DNA of 64,000 nt, taken from the NCBI GenBank assembly GCA_015680685.1, contig MNCI01038164.1, positions 171,679-235,678 of the forward strand. The letters are read 5' to 3'. The notes under the pieces were generated by a model. The model was given only the letters and a program-made list of their open reading frames with translations. It made no database searches and was not told the origin of the DNA. A program made the position numbers and the translations under genes. Source of the DNA: Gnetum montanum. Taxonomy: Eukaryota; Streptophyta; Gnetopsida; Gnetales; Gnetaceae. Every line of letters starts with the position of its first letter. Position 1 is the first letter of the stretch. Shown piece by piece: positions 10,670-22,400 of this stretch.

Positions 10670-13600
10670 TGTAATACCCTAGTATTTTGAACCTAGGAAC
10701 TTAGGTTTGTTTATTATTTTCTTATGCTAAGGTGAATTAACATAAGGGTATATCTTAACTTAATATTATTTATATCATGTTGTATCTTGCTAGTGTGTTC
10801 TAACATTTTTCTTATGCTCTTTTTTATGATTATGCATCTTGAGGTTTAAACTCTTGACTCCTTGTTTATATCTATTTTTTGTTCACTAGCATTTCAATTA
10901 TAATTGATATCTCATAGTATATTGCTTATAACCTTATGCAAAATATATCTTAGAACAATCCTTTGTGTATTGACAAGTAATGAGTGGTAGAGGAGATACT
11001 ACACCCAACCATACATATCATAAGCATTCATGTGCAATCTAGTTAAATTCTATGGACTAGCTAGCAGGATGCCCAAATACTCCTTATTTTTGTAGTGAGA
11101 ATTGATGAGATCAACTTACAATATCCTTGCACAAAATATACAAGGCACTTCATGGTCACCAATCAATTTAAAGAGATCTATGAATTGAAAGAGGACTTGT
11201 AGGCTACAAGTGCTTCAACAACCTAAGTCATGTTTACATAAAATACATATTGAAATTTAAGTGGAATGAATGAAATTAAAGCATAAAATAGTGATTATAC
11301 TTGAAGCAAATGGCACAAACATAAAAAATATTGCATTACTTTATGCGTGAGATAGAACCACTAGGAAGTAAATGCAATCACTAGAAATTATACTATAAGA
11401 TGATAAAATAATAGATCTAGAATGCAAAACAAACTTTTATTCCTAAACTAGCCTTTATAGAAAGCAACATACAAGAAAAACCCTTCCAAAAGACTTATGG
11501 AAAATTAAGGGTTCTCTAAAAAAGAGAAACAAGATGATAATGAAAGAAAAGTAACTTGAGGAGAAACTCATCTCACAGCAACAAGGACTCATGAGATGAG
11601 AGTGAAGAATTAGAGACAACTAATGAGGAGTTGTGCTATCCTAATTCTCTTTGATGCATGTGCTTAATGAAGATCTCATCCAAGAGACAAGCTATTGTGA
11701 ATGCAAATTTTGCAAAGTAGGGTAGGGATTGAATCAAATCAAAGTGTAGATCTAGATCTAGTAATATTACCATGTGTTAAGAGGACATCAAAATGAAGAT
11801 AGAATGTGTGATCAAAGGAGTAAAGTGAAGGAGATTATACTTGACTATAGCTAAGATGCATTAAGAGACTTTAATGATTGTAGAGCTATTTTCGTCTAGG
11901 AATGTCCAACCTCTCTTTTTATTGGGATGAGGCTTATATTTATAGGGAAATAATACCCATAGATCATGAACAAATGATGCACATAGTTTTATAAAACAGG
12001 CTTTGGAAGCTTTTGAATGGAAGAATGGATGTATGACATCAAAGTTGTTGTTAAAAGCTTGTTGATGCAGAATACTAATGTGGGATGTCGCAAAAGGAAA
12101 TAACACTAGACATCAAGAATTATGTTAATATTTGAAAAGATAAATTGTAAGTTAGGATCAAAATGGAAAATGACATTCAACATTGAAACTAAAGTTGAAA
12201 GATGAACGACTAAGAAATAATATGAAAAATGATGCGGGATATCAAATCAAAGACATTTTGAAAATGATAACAAGTAATGCCACTACTAATAATGCAAGAC
12301 ATAAAAATTGGAGGTTTTCGTAGAAATTAACCTTTTGAAAGGAGGCTAGTAATGTGGTTGTAGTAGTTGGTGCAAAATTGGTAGTGGATCTTCTCTTGAT
12401 GATGAACTACTGAAGACGTCATAGTCTACCTAGAACTTTCACTTATAGAAAAATCCAAAGTGGGTATAATAATTGTACCTTTAAATACATGGCATTACTA
12501 GTTCTCTTGGCAATAATTGTGCATTTGTCTCTCTTATGCTGTGGCTTATGGCTATGCTTGATGGATCTCTTGGTGATTTCTAAATATGAACTTGTTTGTG
12601 CTTGGTGAAACTTGAATCTTTGCTAATCTCTTAAGGTAGAGGAAATGTTCTTGAATTCATCAATTTTGATAAGTAACTTCCCTTCTTATATTTGATTTTC
12701 TTTTGTGATGGTTTTTATTATTTATCTAATCATATTATGTGTGTTGTGGATCTAACCCTAGTTTTCTTAAATCTTTTCATAATTTGCCATTTTTGTAATT
12801 GTCTACTTTGCATTTCAAATTTTTCTTCCACATGTGTCATCTCTTCCTAGTGATGGCTACAATGGTAGTTCCTACATATGTCATGACTAGGTCACGAGGA
12901 ATGTTACAATGGATTTATGGCATTTTTTTTTTGGAGTGGTAACATGCACATGACATCTGACATCAATGGTGCTAACATTCTAGACATGTATGGATGCATT
13001 CATAATGTTGAAAGCTTAGAAATCTATCTTCTAAGGTTGATTAATTAATAAGGTTTGCAAAGAAATGATACTAATGCACAAACATGTGTGTCCTTACTAT
13101 AAAAATGATTTAAAAGATTATGTTAATGTAGTGGCATGCTGCATGGCTTGTCTTGTTATGGTAAAGTTAATTTAGAGGATTTTGTCAACCCAGTGATGTA
13201 CAACCTGCATTAAGAATCCTTAGGTAATAATGAGGAGCTAAGAACTTAGAATAACTATATAGGATTGATACTAGTCATAGTGTAACCCAACAATTGATTT
13301 TAACATGTGACAGGGTTTCTAACCCAATGGTTTATGTTATATTACATGAGGGTTAGCCTAAATACATTAGGTATTACACCAAGTGGTCTTTAATGGCCAT
13401 TTCAAGTTAGTATCAACCTTGTCGTTATTCTAACATTTGATGTGGTAACTCACAAAAGATTACTAGTAACTAAAATCCCAACTTAATGAGTACCTTATGA
13501 ATTAATGATAATATTAATATTATAACTTATGCATTAGCAATGAAGTTAATGTGGCAACTTATGCATTAATGATTAAGTTAATTATATTTTTTATTGATTG

Positions 13601-14128
13601 TAATAGTGTATTTTGTGGTATGGGCCTTATCTTCTAACTTGTTCTAGGTGGCATTACAATGATTTCCTTTATGGTAAAAGTATTCTAACCATTCCTACAT
13701 ATGTTTCATGTAGATTTTAGTTAGGAGGTTTGAATGGATTTTCTAGGTGACAATGTGGATGCTATATTGGATGTGTTGCAAAGGTGTTGTCATTTTAAAA
13801 AGCTTTGTAGTTAAGGATTCAAGAATTATATTTTAGAGCCATGTCATGATTTTGTAAAATGGCTCATGGAGCTAGTTTTTTTTATTCCTTGTAACTTGTA
13901 TCACAAGGATTTGTACTTACGATATTGGCATAACATTGCATGGATTTTGTTTAGTGATGTATTCTCTACAATTTGCTCAAGTATGCTAATTGGTTATTAA
14001 GGTTCATACTTGGTGATTTAAGGTTATCGAATAAATTAATTCTGGATTTTAAGTTTTTCATATGAAATTTAATCATGCCTCTTAAGTGATTTTATAAATT
14101 TATGTATGATTAATTTCGAGGTGTGACA
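10670..14128. mobile_element. LTR-type insertion (TGTAATACCC...GGTGTGACA) within the LINE
   Basis: The insertion begins TGTAATACCC and ends GGTGTGACA. These are the typical terminal sequences of a large group of plant gypsy LTRs (TGTAACACCC...GTGTGACA). It splits LINE reverse-transcriptase sequence that continues at 14129. The flanks CACCA (10665-10669) and CATCA (14129-14133) agree at 4 of 5 bases, consistent with an aged TSD. The 3.46-kb interior has no surviving gag or pol that I can recognise. It contains another old LTR-like segment at about 10977-12450. It may be a long solo LTR enlarged by a nested element, or a wholly decayed element. Confidence 0.6.
10977..12450. repeat. Old LTR-like segment, family D copy 2, nested
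   Basis: The segment starts 'TAATGAGTGGTAGAG' and continues 'CACCCAACCATACATAT' and 'CATAAGCATTCATG'. These match the start of the family A and C LTRs (TGATGAGTGG...CTCAACCATACGA...AAGCATTC). It then continues with the blocks shared with 4636-5960. The right part repeats GATGT/ACATC half palindromes (about 12060-12300). It has no coding capacity, and exact ends are unresolved. Confidence 0.4.
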
Positions 14129-15160
14129 CATCATTCATGAAAATTTACACTAGGCTAAAAGCACTAGCACTCCCATTTGTTGTTGTCAAAATTGATCTAA
14201 CCAAGGCATATGCTATCATCTCTTATGAGGCCCTTCTTACAATGATACAATAATTAGGTTTTAATTTGTGCTAGGCTACCCAAATTGTGTTTATCCTCAC
14301 CACTACATGATATCTAGTCCAACTTCGGAATAAGAAAATTACTTGATTTCAATCCTTTTGGGTTTGGAGACAAGGTAATTCCCTCTTCTCTTATTTATTC
14401 ATGCTTATCTTAAAGCTCATTAATGCATCTCTCTTGTACACTGGACTTTGCAATCCATCCCCATTGTTAGGAAACATATAGAAATATGGACATGACACTA
14501 TGGTCATTATTAACATCACAATAGATGACACTTGATTTATGTGATAAGGTCTTCCCTTGCTCTTGAGAATTTCAGGTCGAAAGATCAATTAGAAAAAGTC
14601 AACTATTTGTAACATCAGTTGTCCAGAAAGGCACTATCATTGGATCCTTCATACAATTGGTGGTATCTTTAAATCACTACTTATAACTTATCTTGTCATC
14701 CACTCTATTTACTTCAAGGTTGTGGATATGCTATTGGAACACTAGCTTTGGGAAGCTAGAACATAGGCTCTTTGATTGAAATTGCTTCTACCTTTCATCT
14801 ATTAGCCACCTTTTAAGGCCAAGACTGTGCTTTAAGCCATAGCAGTGTATATGGCTATGATTGTTCCCTCACCAAAATGTTTGATTCTAAAATTAACAAA
14901 ATCATACATCACTTCATTTGGAATGGTTCACACACTCATGACAAAACACATCTAATTGCATTGTGTGGCTACACCCAAATTTCACATAGGCATGGGCCTC
15001 ATCTCCCTTCAACACATGATCACTTGACACCTATGTAATTTGGCCTTACATTGGCTCTCTGCACATGGTGAATTGCTAGCATGATAGCAAATCCTAACGC
15101 TCAACTATGGATCACCATGGCATGCATGGGCAACTCATCCATCATCGCTTTTTTTCTTAG
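14129..15160 (+). pseudogene. LINE ORF2 pseudogene: reverse transcriptase and C-terminal part
   Basis: At about 14190-14255 the plus strand reads VKIDLTKAYAIISYEALL. This is L1 reverse-transcriptase motif A with the catalytic aspartate of KIDL kept but the second Asp of AYD lost. At about 14480-14510 the YADD motif survives only as YGHDTMV. At about 14915-15130 it reads HHFIWNGSHTHDKTHLIAL and later IANPNAQLW, typical of the C-terminal part of plant LINE ORF2 (FLW...K.HLV and NPN.LW). Stops and frameshifts occur throughout. The unit 2 copy lacks everything between the equivalents of about 8950 and 15075. Confidence 0.7.
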
Positions 15161-15836
15161 CTTCATTTGATTGTTCATTAGCTCTTCCCCTATCTCTCCT
15201 AGCAGAATCCACCTTCACTACTAATTTTGAAGATGATGACCCTACCTTCATTGCTAATTCCTCCCATACATTGTCTAAACATTTCCATGACTTCGATCCC
15301 ACTTACTTCACTTTTGGATGCACCTCCTCTAGATGCTATCCTTGCACTTGCAACTAGTTAGATGCTCATCCTCATCATTTAAAGTCCCATAAAACTACCC
15401 CACAGCCATCAAAATTCTTGACAACATTGAGCCCTTAAACCCACCTTTGCAACAATAACCCACTCCTACCATGAATGCCCCAATTCTAAGTTTTCCTACC
15501 ACCTTGATCTTGCTACCACCTTCATGACTCCTAAGTCCTAGTGCTCATCGTTCACCCCTACTTATTGAGGAACCATTAGCTAAGTGGTAACGTTGTAGAG
15601 GATAGGTCATGAAATTTTGGGTTTTCAATAGCATTATTAACCCTTTTGTCTTTTATTGGTTGGTATTCTTAGGGGGCTAGCTTGGAATTGCACCACAACT
15701 AGATGACTTACTAGCCCACAAATGATACTAGATAATTGATTAACCAATAGTTGGGCAACCGATTAACCTATAGAATGACATTAATATAAACCTATTAACC
15801 TTCTCTTATTGTTCCATTTACCCATTATGATGCTGT
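15161..15836 (+). repeat. LINE 3' region, unit 1
   Basis: This is non-coding sequence that matches 46490-47040 ('GAATCCACCTTCACTAC', 'TTTTGAAGATGA', 'ATGAAATTTTGGGTTTTCAA'). It follows LINE ORF2 C-terminal sequence without a break in both units, so it probably belongs to the same element. No poly(A) tail or TSD is evident. Confidence 0.45.
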
Positions 15837-16472
15837 CCATGAGCCATAGTTGCCAATTGCCATTGTTTCCCCGCATCAAGGATAAAACTCTTACCTATCC
15901 AACTCGTATAGACATGGGTGTCCTGATGTTTCATTTTTGTTTTGTAAAGGGTTCCATCTTGAAATTGCACGTTGGGTCTTTTGTTCATCCAATTATATAT
16001 ACATATATATTAATCCTGATAGCACATTTAAGGTTTTTTTTTCCCGGTGAAAAGGCCGTTGAAAAAAAAACAAAAGAACAAAGAAGACGTTGGCACCTGT
16101 ATTAGTGTCACGCAAAGGGCAGCGAGAGATGAAATTGCAGCTTGGCTGGTCCCTGGGAGAACCAGCAAACGCAGCCAGATAGGGCATCTGTCAATCCTGA
16201 AATGCACACATTTTGTAATGGACCACTTGCACTCACTCTATTATTTTTTACCATATTCTCCTCCGCTGATTTTTCTGCACGTCTGCCTTCCTTTCCTTTC
16301 CTTTCTTCCCCATCATTAGTTCCTTGTCGCCCTCTCATTCTTTGTCACAACTCTGCTCAACTTGCCTAACTTAAACAAACCCAACGCCATGATCGTAGCA
16401 AGAAAGCTTCCTTTCTTCTTCCGCAATTTTGTGCGACAGGTACTGGGCAAATCACAAAGGGCTTCATTGGCT

Positions 16473-16682
16473 TCACAGCCTGCTTTCCTCTCTTATGCGT
16501 CCTTTAAACCTAGCGCCATACTCTGCTTTTCCTATTCCCAGTAAAAAGAAAACTGTAGGATAAGATTCTTTTGTTGCTGCTCCTGTAATGGTGTTCCTTA
16601 CACGGAATTGTCGGGCCAAATTCCATGAATCATTCATTGCCGTCCAAACGTCAACCTGTGGACTCTGCAAAGCAAGAAGCAT
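16473..16682 (-). other. Possible exon remnant shared by both units
   Basis: The minus strand encodes a peptide containing WTAMNDSWNLARQF followed by NTITGAATK and SYPT. The paralogous segment at 48257-48469 keeps these stretches with only a few changes and the same frame. Upstream of the shared part is CTTGCTTTGCAG, which resembles a 3' splice site, and CCGTGTAAGG inside it resembles a 5' splice site. I do not recognise a family. Flanking non-coding sequence is also well conserved between units, so this may simply reflect recent duplication. Confidence 0.25.
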
Positions 16683-16821
16683 GCAATGTTACGGCATAAT
16701 ATCTCTACATGACTGACACCAGATTCTTGCTTTATTATATCATTGCAAATAGATTCCGGATGCTACTTTAAAATTATATTATCTGGGAACCTGTGCATGT
16801 AACGTGGAACACTGCCATCGG

Positions 16822-17143
16822 ATCTATGTATCAAATGAATCTGGGTGTCGGACCCCAAAAAGAGAATTTTATTAATTAAATGAGAATAACTACATGATCA
16901 ACATCTGAACATATTGATGAATAAATAGGGAGAAGAACAAAGACAAATGCGAGTGTTGAAAGAAAACATCTTGAAACAAAATCATTCTCAGGGTGTGGGA
17001 GTACATGCCAGAGAAGGGAGTACATGCCAAAGAGNAAATATTTTTTAATTTAAATTATATTAAAAGTTTCCACGGAGAATCTTACATGTTACCTCTCTCC
17101 CTCCGGTCGTAAAAATTTTATGGAATTCTCGAACCGCATAGCA
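16822..17143. mobile_element. Insertion specific to unit 1, possibly a solo LTR
   Basis: Unit 2 reads continuously 'CATCGGACTATCTGAG' (near 48825-48842). Unit 1 has about 320 bp between 'CATCGGA' and 'CTATCTGAG'. The insert holds 'TGTCGGACCCCAAAAAG' and 'AGAATTTTATTAATTAAATG', similar in style to a copia LTR in minus orientation. The N at 17035, next to a short repeat of GGGAGTACATGCC, shows that part of the insert may be missing. Confidence 0.4.
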
Positions 17144-17520
17144 CCGGACTATCTGAGATGAATCGGATTTTACGCGGATGTTTTACGGATAGGAATCTGA
17201 TTGCGTACCTGGTGCTTTTGGGTCTCCATCTGCATAGTAGTGGACAAAGTATGGGCACCCAGAAACATTGGGGCAGGGCCATGGTATACGTTATGTAATT
17301 GGAAGCAGCTTCTTTTCTGTATATACTATTTTAAAAGCGAAGGAAATATCCATTGCAGGAAGGAAGCTGGGCATGCAAGAAGCCTGCCTCCATAATAGGG
17401 GGACAGCTCATCACCACCGTCTTTGCATGGCGAATCGATCTTGTTCCTTGCAATCAATTATTTTTTTGTCTTTCGTTTTCCTTTTTAGAATTTTTTCCCC
17501 ACCTTTCCTGCTTGAGTCCA

Positions 17521-17644
17521 GTGTTTTTAAAACAGTTTTCATGGCTGTGATAATCACAATCAAGATTATAATTGGGTTGGCGCGGTGTTTTTAAAACAGT
17601 TTTCATGGTTGTGATTCACAATCAAGATTATAATTGGGTTGGGG
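17521..17644 (+). repeat. 62-bp tandem duplication, unit 1 only
   Basis: The block GTTTTTAAAACAGTTTTCATGG...ATTATAATTGGGTTGG occurs twice in a row. The two copies differ by a TAA deletion and single changes. Unit 2 (about 49202-49260) has one copy, so the duplication arose after the units separated. Confidence 0.75.
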
Positions 17645-18533
17645 CGGTCTACAGTCCGGATTTTCCTAATCTGAGAATCTTGCTGCGGCTTTTTTTAGTG
17701 GGGGTGGTTTGTGCCCGTGATAAAAAAAAGTAGACGGGCTGATCCTGGAAGAAGAAGCAGCAGCCCCAAGAACAACAGCAAAGCAGAATGAGAGAAGTAA
17801 AAGAAAGAGCGTAATGGCAAACAGCACGAAAGGAAGATGAAACCAGCAACATGATAGTTATTTCTAGCAGTGATTGGAATGTTCTATTTAAATTGAAATC
17901 CAGGCTGCACTCATTTTTATTTTACATTGTACACCTAGTTGCCACTAAAGAAAGATTCATATGATCGAAATTAAATTAACAACCTGGACATGGCAATGCA
18001 AGGGCAGCAAGGCAACCATGGATCCATGGAGGAGCAGATAAGCATAGCTAAGTCAAACTCATCTCATTCCCTGACTTCCTCACCAAACTTGTTTTACAAT
18101 CTTTACCCACACAGCCAGGTAAGTAACTAATCCTTTTAAAAGTTATTCTCTCAAAACTAGTTCCACCCTTCATGTTCTTGTCTGATTCAACCATTTTTCC
18201 TACCCACTTGTCAGAAGAATCTTTTTCCCTCTCCCTTTTCAATTTAACAGCATGTAAGCGACGTGGGTGAAACCATTTTTAACGCAAACAACCGCAAGTG
18301 GAGTTTTCCTTTCCTATAGAAGTTATAAAAGTGGTAATAATTCTTTCAAATTTCTTCGGATCCCTGGAACATGAAGAAGCAGACTGCAGATGCACAGTAA
18401 CAGAAAATGGGCCTTCCTTGCTTTACAGAGTCGGGCACTACCTGTCTCTAGTAAATAACAGACAAGAGACACTCTTTACAAGGGAAGGCAATAACGTGTA
18501 TTCACTTATTGCTATAGTAGTTTTCGTTGTGCC

Positions 18534-18539
18534 CACGTG
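18534..18539. promoter_or_regulatory. G-box CACGTG conserved between units
   Basis: The palindrome lies in 'CCACGTGAGGGCTCAGGA', which is kept at 50274-50279 in unit 2. CACGTG is the core of plant bZIP/bHLH binding sites. No transcription unit beside it could be identified, so function is unproven. Confidence 0.25.
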
Positions 18540-18784
18540 AGGGCTCAGGATTGAGGGCCAGGTCTGGCAGGTCTGGCACGTATCTTCATCACTTGTTGCA
18601 ATACCTGTTGCTGCAGGTGCAGGCCTAACAACAGGCCAATAGAAGATTACCCCATGTGATGGGGGAAGGATGTGATGCTTGATGTGATTGCTTGGTTTCT
18701 GTAACTGTGTCTGTTAGCAACGCAAAATGTTAAGTTCAAGGCCAGGGTCTTCTCGGTAGCAACGCAAAAGGCTAAAGCTAACGT

Positions 18785-18965
18785 CGTAGCTGGTTAGCTC
18801 ATTGTTTCAGTAGTGAAGACTAAACATTAAAGTGCTTAGGATGAGCTGCAGTGAGAAGTGGTTCAACTGGTTAGCTTATTGTTTTACCAGTGAAGACTAA
18901 GTCACTAAGGTGTTTAGTTTATTGTGTCATCTAAATTGCAAATTCCAATCACACTTAATCCATCC
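18785..18965 (+). repeat. tRNA-like (SINE-type) doublet candidate
   Basis: Two related units begin CTGGTTAGCTCATTGTTT (about 18789) and CTGGTTAGCTTATTGTTTT (about 18868). Each continues to GAAGACTAA and GTG(C/T)TTAG. The start resembles a pol III A-box and 'GCAAATTCCAATCACAC' near 18938 weakly resembles a B-box. Unit 2 has one unit at about 50550-50690. A SINE origin is possible but not shown. Confidence 0.25.
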
Positions 18966-19012
18966 AATAATGACCTTAGCATGCACCTTAATCTAGGCCA
19001 TGGAGCGGTTGA

Positions 19013-19990
19013 TGCATAAAATTTGTAGGCACAAACACTAGGAAAAAAAACTTATTTTAGAAGACTATTACCTAGGGCACCTCTTGTTGTATAGGTACAG
19101 AAACTTGGAAATAGTGTCAGCTAGAGAGAGCTATGTGCCTTTTGAAAAGAGTAAAGAAAAAAAAAAAATTTAATTAGAATAAGTGTCCTGAATTTAAGAA
19201 TACAAAAGGTAACCAAAATAAATTTTCTCTGCTTCTTGGCTAGTGTTACCATTTGCTGCTAGTTTGTTGTAGATGCTACCATAGACAACACTTCCTGTAG
19301 ATGTTGGAGGAGGGAGAGAAAGAGAAGATGTTGGATGAAGGGGCTGGCTAGTGCGTCTCTGACCCATAAACAAAACATGCTTTGTTGCTAGCATGAGAGA
19401 GAGAAATTTGTCTTTGTTTGGAGAACTCTACCATGGATGCAACACTCACCAAAAATACAACAGAACTATAGAACTTGCACATTGAATTGCTGCTGTCAAT
19501 TACTGCAACACTGCAACAAAGAGAGAGAATGAGCTGCCAGATCCTGGTGTTATGTGCCAGTAGACACGTTGCTGTCTCTAGTCGTACGTCTACCGTCGTC
19601 ACGAGTCTACACATCGCCTTTTGGTTTCCTGTTAAGATTGTTGACCGTTGTCTATGTACCTCTGCCGCTACTCACTATTGCTAGTTCGTTGCTAAGAATA
19701 AAGAAACAGGATTTCAAAACCTGCTTACTATGCCTACCATTTATGTGTGTTAGCTATGTTGTCACCCCAAGAAAAATAGGAAGAGAGAAAATTGTCATCC
19801 TTTGGTTTTTCAACCCCTAGAGACCCCTCTACCCATATGTGTGCACCTCAATGGAAAAAGATAGCTGTTAGGGACGACAACCCGATTTGTTAAAGATGCA
19901 TATGTAGATGTAGATTGCCGTAAGAAACAATTCAGCAAAGATACACTGACCCGTCCGTCTTCCAAAAGTAACTGATTTTAGCCACTTCTT
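19013..19990. other. Unit 1-specific sequence, origin unknown
   Basis: Unit 2 passes from the 'AATAATGACCT' block to sequence matching 20090 onward without this segment, although unit 2 itself is rearranged here. The segment contains ORFs on both strands, with no recognised motif. I see no TE termini. It may be an insertion in unit 1 or a loss from unit 2. Confidence 0.35.
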
Positions 19991-21104
19991 TTGTAGAAAT
20001 GCATATTACTATTTTAATTAATTGGATCCACTGTCTGCTTCCAAAATTTGACGGCGACCGTTATGTTTACCTTACGCTCCACCAACAACGTCTGTCCTGG
20101 CTAAATCTTCCAGTTTCGGCCTTTTCTTTGTTTTCTCTTTAATAAATTCGATATCCTTGTTCACCAAAGAGTGTGGATTAACCACGAAAAAACAGTAATC
20201 GGTAAAAACAATGTGCGCCCATCACGTTAATTTGATAAACTAAATTAAGGAGGGGGAATTTTTTTTTCTTTTTTTGTGTTTGTGCATAACATTTAAATCC
20301 ATTGCCCCTGGTAAATCTGCTAGACAAGACGCAACAATGTCAAGCTGCAGGCAGACGATCCACCGTGGAGGTAGTAGGGGGTCTACCGCGACGGTTGGCC
20401 CTCGTGAAGAAGCACTAAGTCACTGATCTTTGGCTGACGTCACATCTCTCCTGTAATATCATATTTGCTTGACTGATCTTAAAAAACTGTAATGCTGCTG
20501 CTGTTGCTGTGGTGTGAATGTGGTCCATTTGTGCGTGGTTGCATCAAGGACATGTCTCTAAAAGAGAGCAACAGGGGATGGCCGACACGCTCCCACAGTC
20601 CCACCCACCTGAAACATAGAGAAAACATAACAAAGCCACCTACATATTAACCCATGTTGCAGTTACTAAGTGCCCATCCCATTTTTCTTTGTCATCTCTG
20701 TTCTCATACAAATCAACTGTAGATTCAGTGTCCGGAATGTCTGCTTGGGGACGTGCGCTTTGCGCAGAGAAGTTCTATCCAGTGCCTGCCTGCCTGCCTA
20801 GGACGCCGGCAGCAAAGATTTTTAAAAGTGGAATGAAGTAACAGACAGAGCAAGGAAATGGTAGCAGAAAGAAAGTAGACGTATACAACTGCAACTGCCA
20901 TGATTGTTGTAGGAAACCTGAGGGCTGTTCCCCGGAAACCCAATGCCAACGAACTAAGGTTTCATTCATGACGTCGGCATGGGAATGGCACACAAACCCA
21001 GCGAACAACTTCTTGAACTATGCGCCAAAAAAGAGGCAAAAGCCAAAGTAAACAAGTTTGGATCTGCATGGCAAGCATGACAAGAACATGGCATTGATTG
21101 AAAG

Positions 21105-21503
21105 ATCGGATCAGATTTGACAAATCCATGGTACCTTTTATAAATCGGATCGAAAAAATCTGAATAAATTGATGTAAGGATGACATTAAAATCATCATTA
21201 TTATAAATTGGATCAGATTGACAAATCTGTGGTATTTTTTATAAATTGGATCCAAAAAATCTAAATAAATTGATGTAAGAATGAGATTAAAATCATCATT
21301 CTTAAAATCGGATCAGATTGACAAATCTGTGGTGCTTTTTATAAATCCCATCTAAAAAATCTGAATAAATTGATGTAAGAATCAGACTAAAATCATCATT
21401 ATTAAAATCGGATCAGATTAACAAATCTGTGTTACTTTTTATAAATCGGATTGAAAAAATCTGAATAAATTGATGTAAGAATCAGATTAAAATCATCATT
21501 ATT
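21105..21503 (+). repeat. Minisatellite, four units of about 100 bp
   Basis: Four consecutive units start at about 21105, 21207, 21307 and 21407. Each carries ATCGGATCAGATT, GACAAATCTGTGG, TTTTTATAAATCGGAT, AAAAAATCTGAATAAATTG, ATGTAAGAATCAG and AAAATCATCATTATT. Units 2-4 are closest to each other. The array and its right flank to about 21760 are absent at the equivalent position in unit 2 (about 52100-52140). It is non-coding. Confidence 0.85.
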
Positions 21504-22400
21504 GAGAAAATAGGGCAGTTATTTTCACCTGTATTAGTGCATTTTTCAATTTTTTTCATCCTAAGAGATTAGTCAGAGTGGAAAATCAAATATAGAAATT
21601 TTAGTTATTGTTGGCATCAGAATTAGTAATAAACAATATACTAAACTTAAAAAATCAATAAAAATATAACACTATTTGTTAGATTAAATGTCCGTTTCCA
21701 TTTAAATCAGCTTGCGATATATGACGGATCTCCTAATTAATCACAGTTTTCTGAAACTATAGAACATAGATGACGACTTGACTGCAAATGGTGACACGGT
21801 GGTTGCATGTGGGTTTGGCAAGGGATCCACATGGCTAAGACTAAGGCAAAGAACATGAGACATCTCTACTGTTGTCGCAAAAATTTTTTAATATCCAAAA
21901 TCGTATGGCCCGTCATCGTTATCATTTACGGGGTTAGTGCTGGTGATTGTGGAAAAAGCATAAAAACCTGAAGTAGGCTCCATGCGCAGACAAAGGAGAA
22001 GGACACTGTGCGAGAAATATTGAACAAGGCGGGCAATTGCAGCTGGTGACGGCGATATCTCACAAAAGAAATAAAAGAAAGACAGAAACATGAGCAGAAG
22101 AAGCAGAAAGGGGTACTTAAACAAGCAAATAAATAATGCAGGCATGGGCCATATCCTATGGATGCGGATCAAGATGATGAAAGAGAGATGGGGTAGCTAG
22201 ATGAAGATTGGCCGAAAGGTAAAACATTAAGAAAGATTGATTGATTTGAATATGGGGCCTCTGTCAGCAGGTGATCCCTGATTGATCCCTCCATTATGTT
22301 TGAGCATACGTACAGAATAACTTTGTTGCAAAGCCTGGCAGCAGCTGCCAAATTGCCAAATGGTAATCATCATGACCATGCGTGCAGTGCTTAATACTGT

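Larger units (their letters stand above)
15837..22400. repeat. Body of tandem unit 1 (segmental duplication, non-coding)
   Basis: This block is paralogous to 47043-52908 along its length and in the same orientation. Landmarks include 'CATAGTTGCCAATTGCCATT', 'AGCAAGAAAGCTTCCTTTCT', 'GATCCCTGGAACATGAAGAA', 'TTACCCCATGTGATGGGGG' and 'GTGCGTGGTTGCATCA'. It is less AT-rich than its surroundings. Unit 1-specific extra sequence includes about 16822-17143, the tandem duplication at 17521-17644, about 19013-19990 and about 21050-21760. I found no convincing gene. Short ORFs are not preserved between the two copies, with the possible exception of the minus-strand segment at 16473-16682. Confidence 0.8.

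Noticed and set aside
20428-20440. TGACGTCA palindrome in unit 1 as a regulatory site
   Set aside because: It is not present at the corresponding place in unit 2 and no transcription unit is identified beside it.
16020-22400. The duplicated block as a large LTR or a viral insertion
   Set aside because: It has no TG...CA termini with a TSD, no PBS or PPT, no gag, pol or capsid motif, and occurs with its LINE and tail neighbours as one colinear unit.
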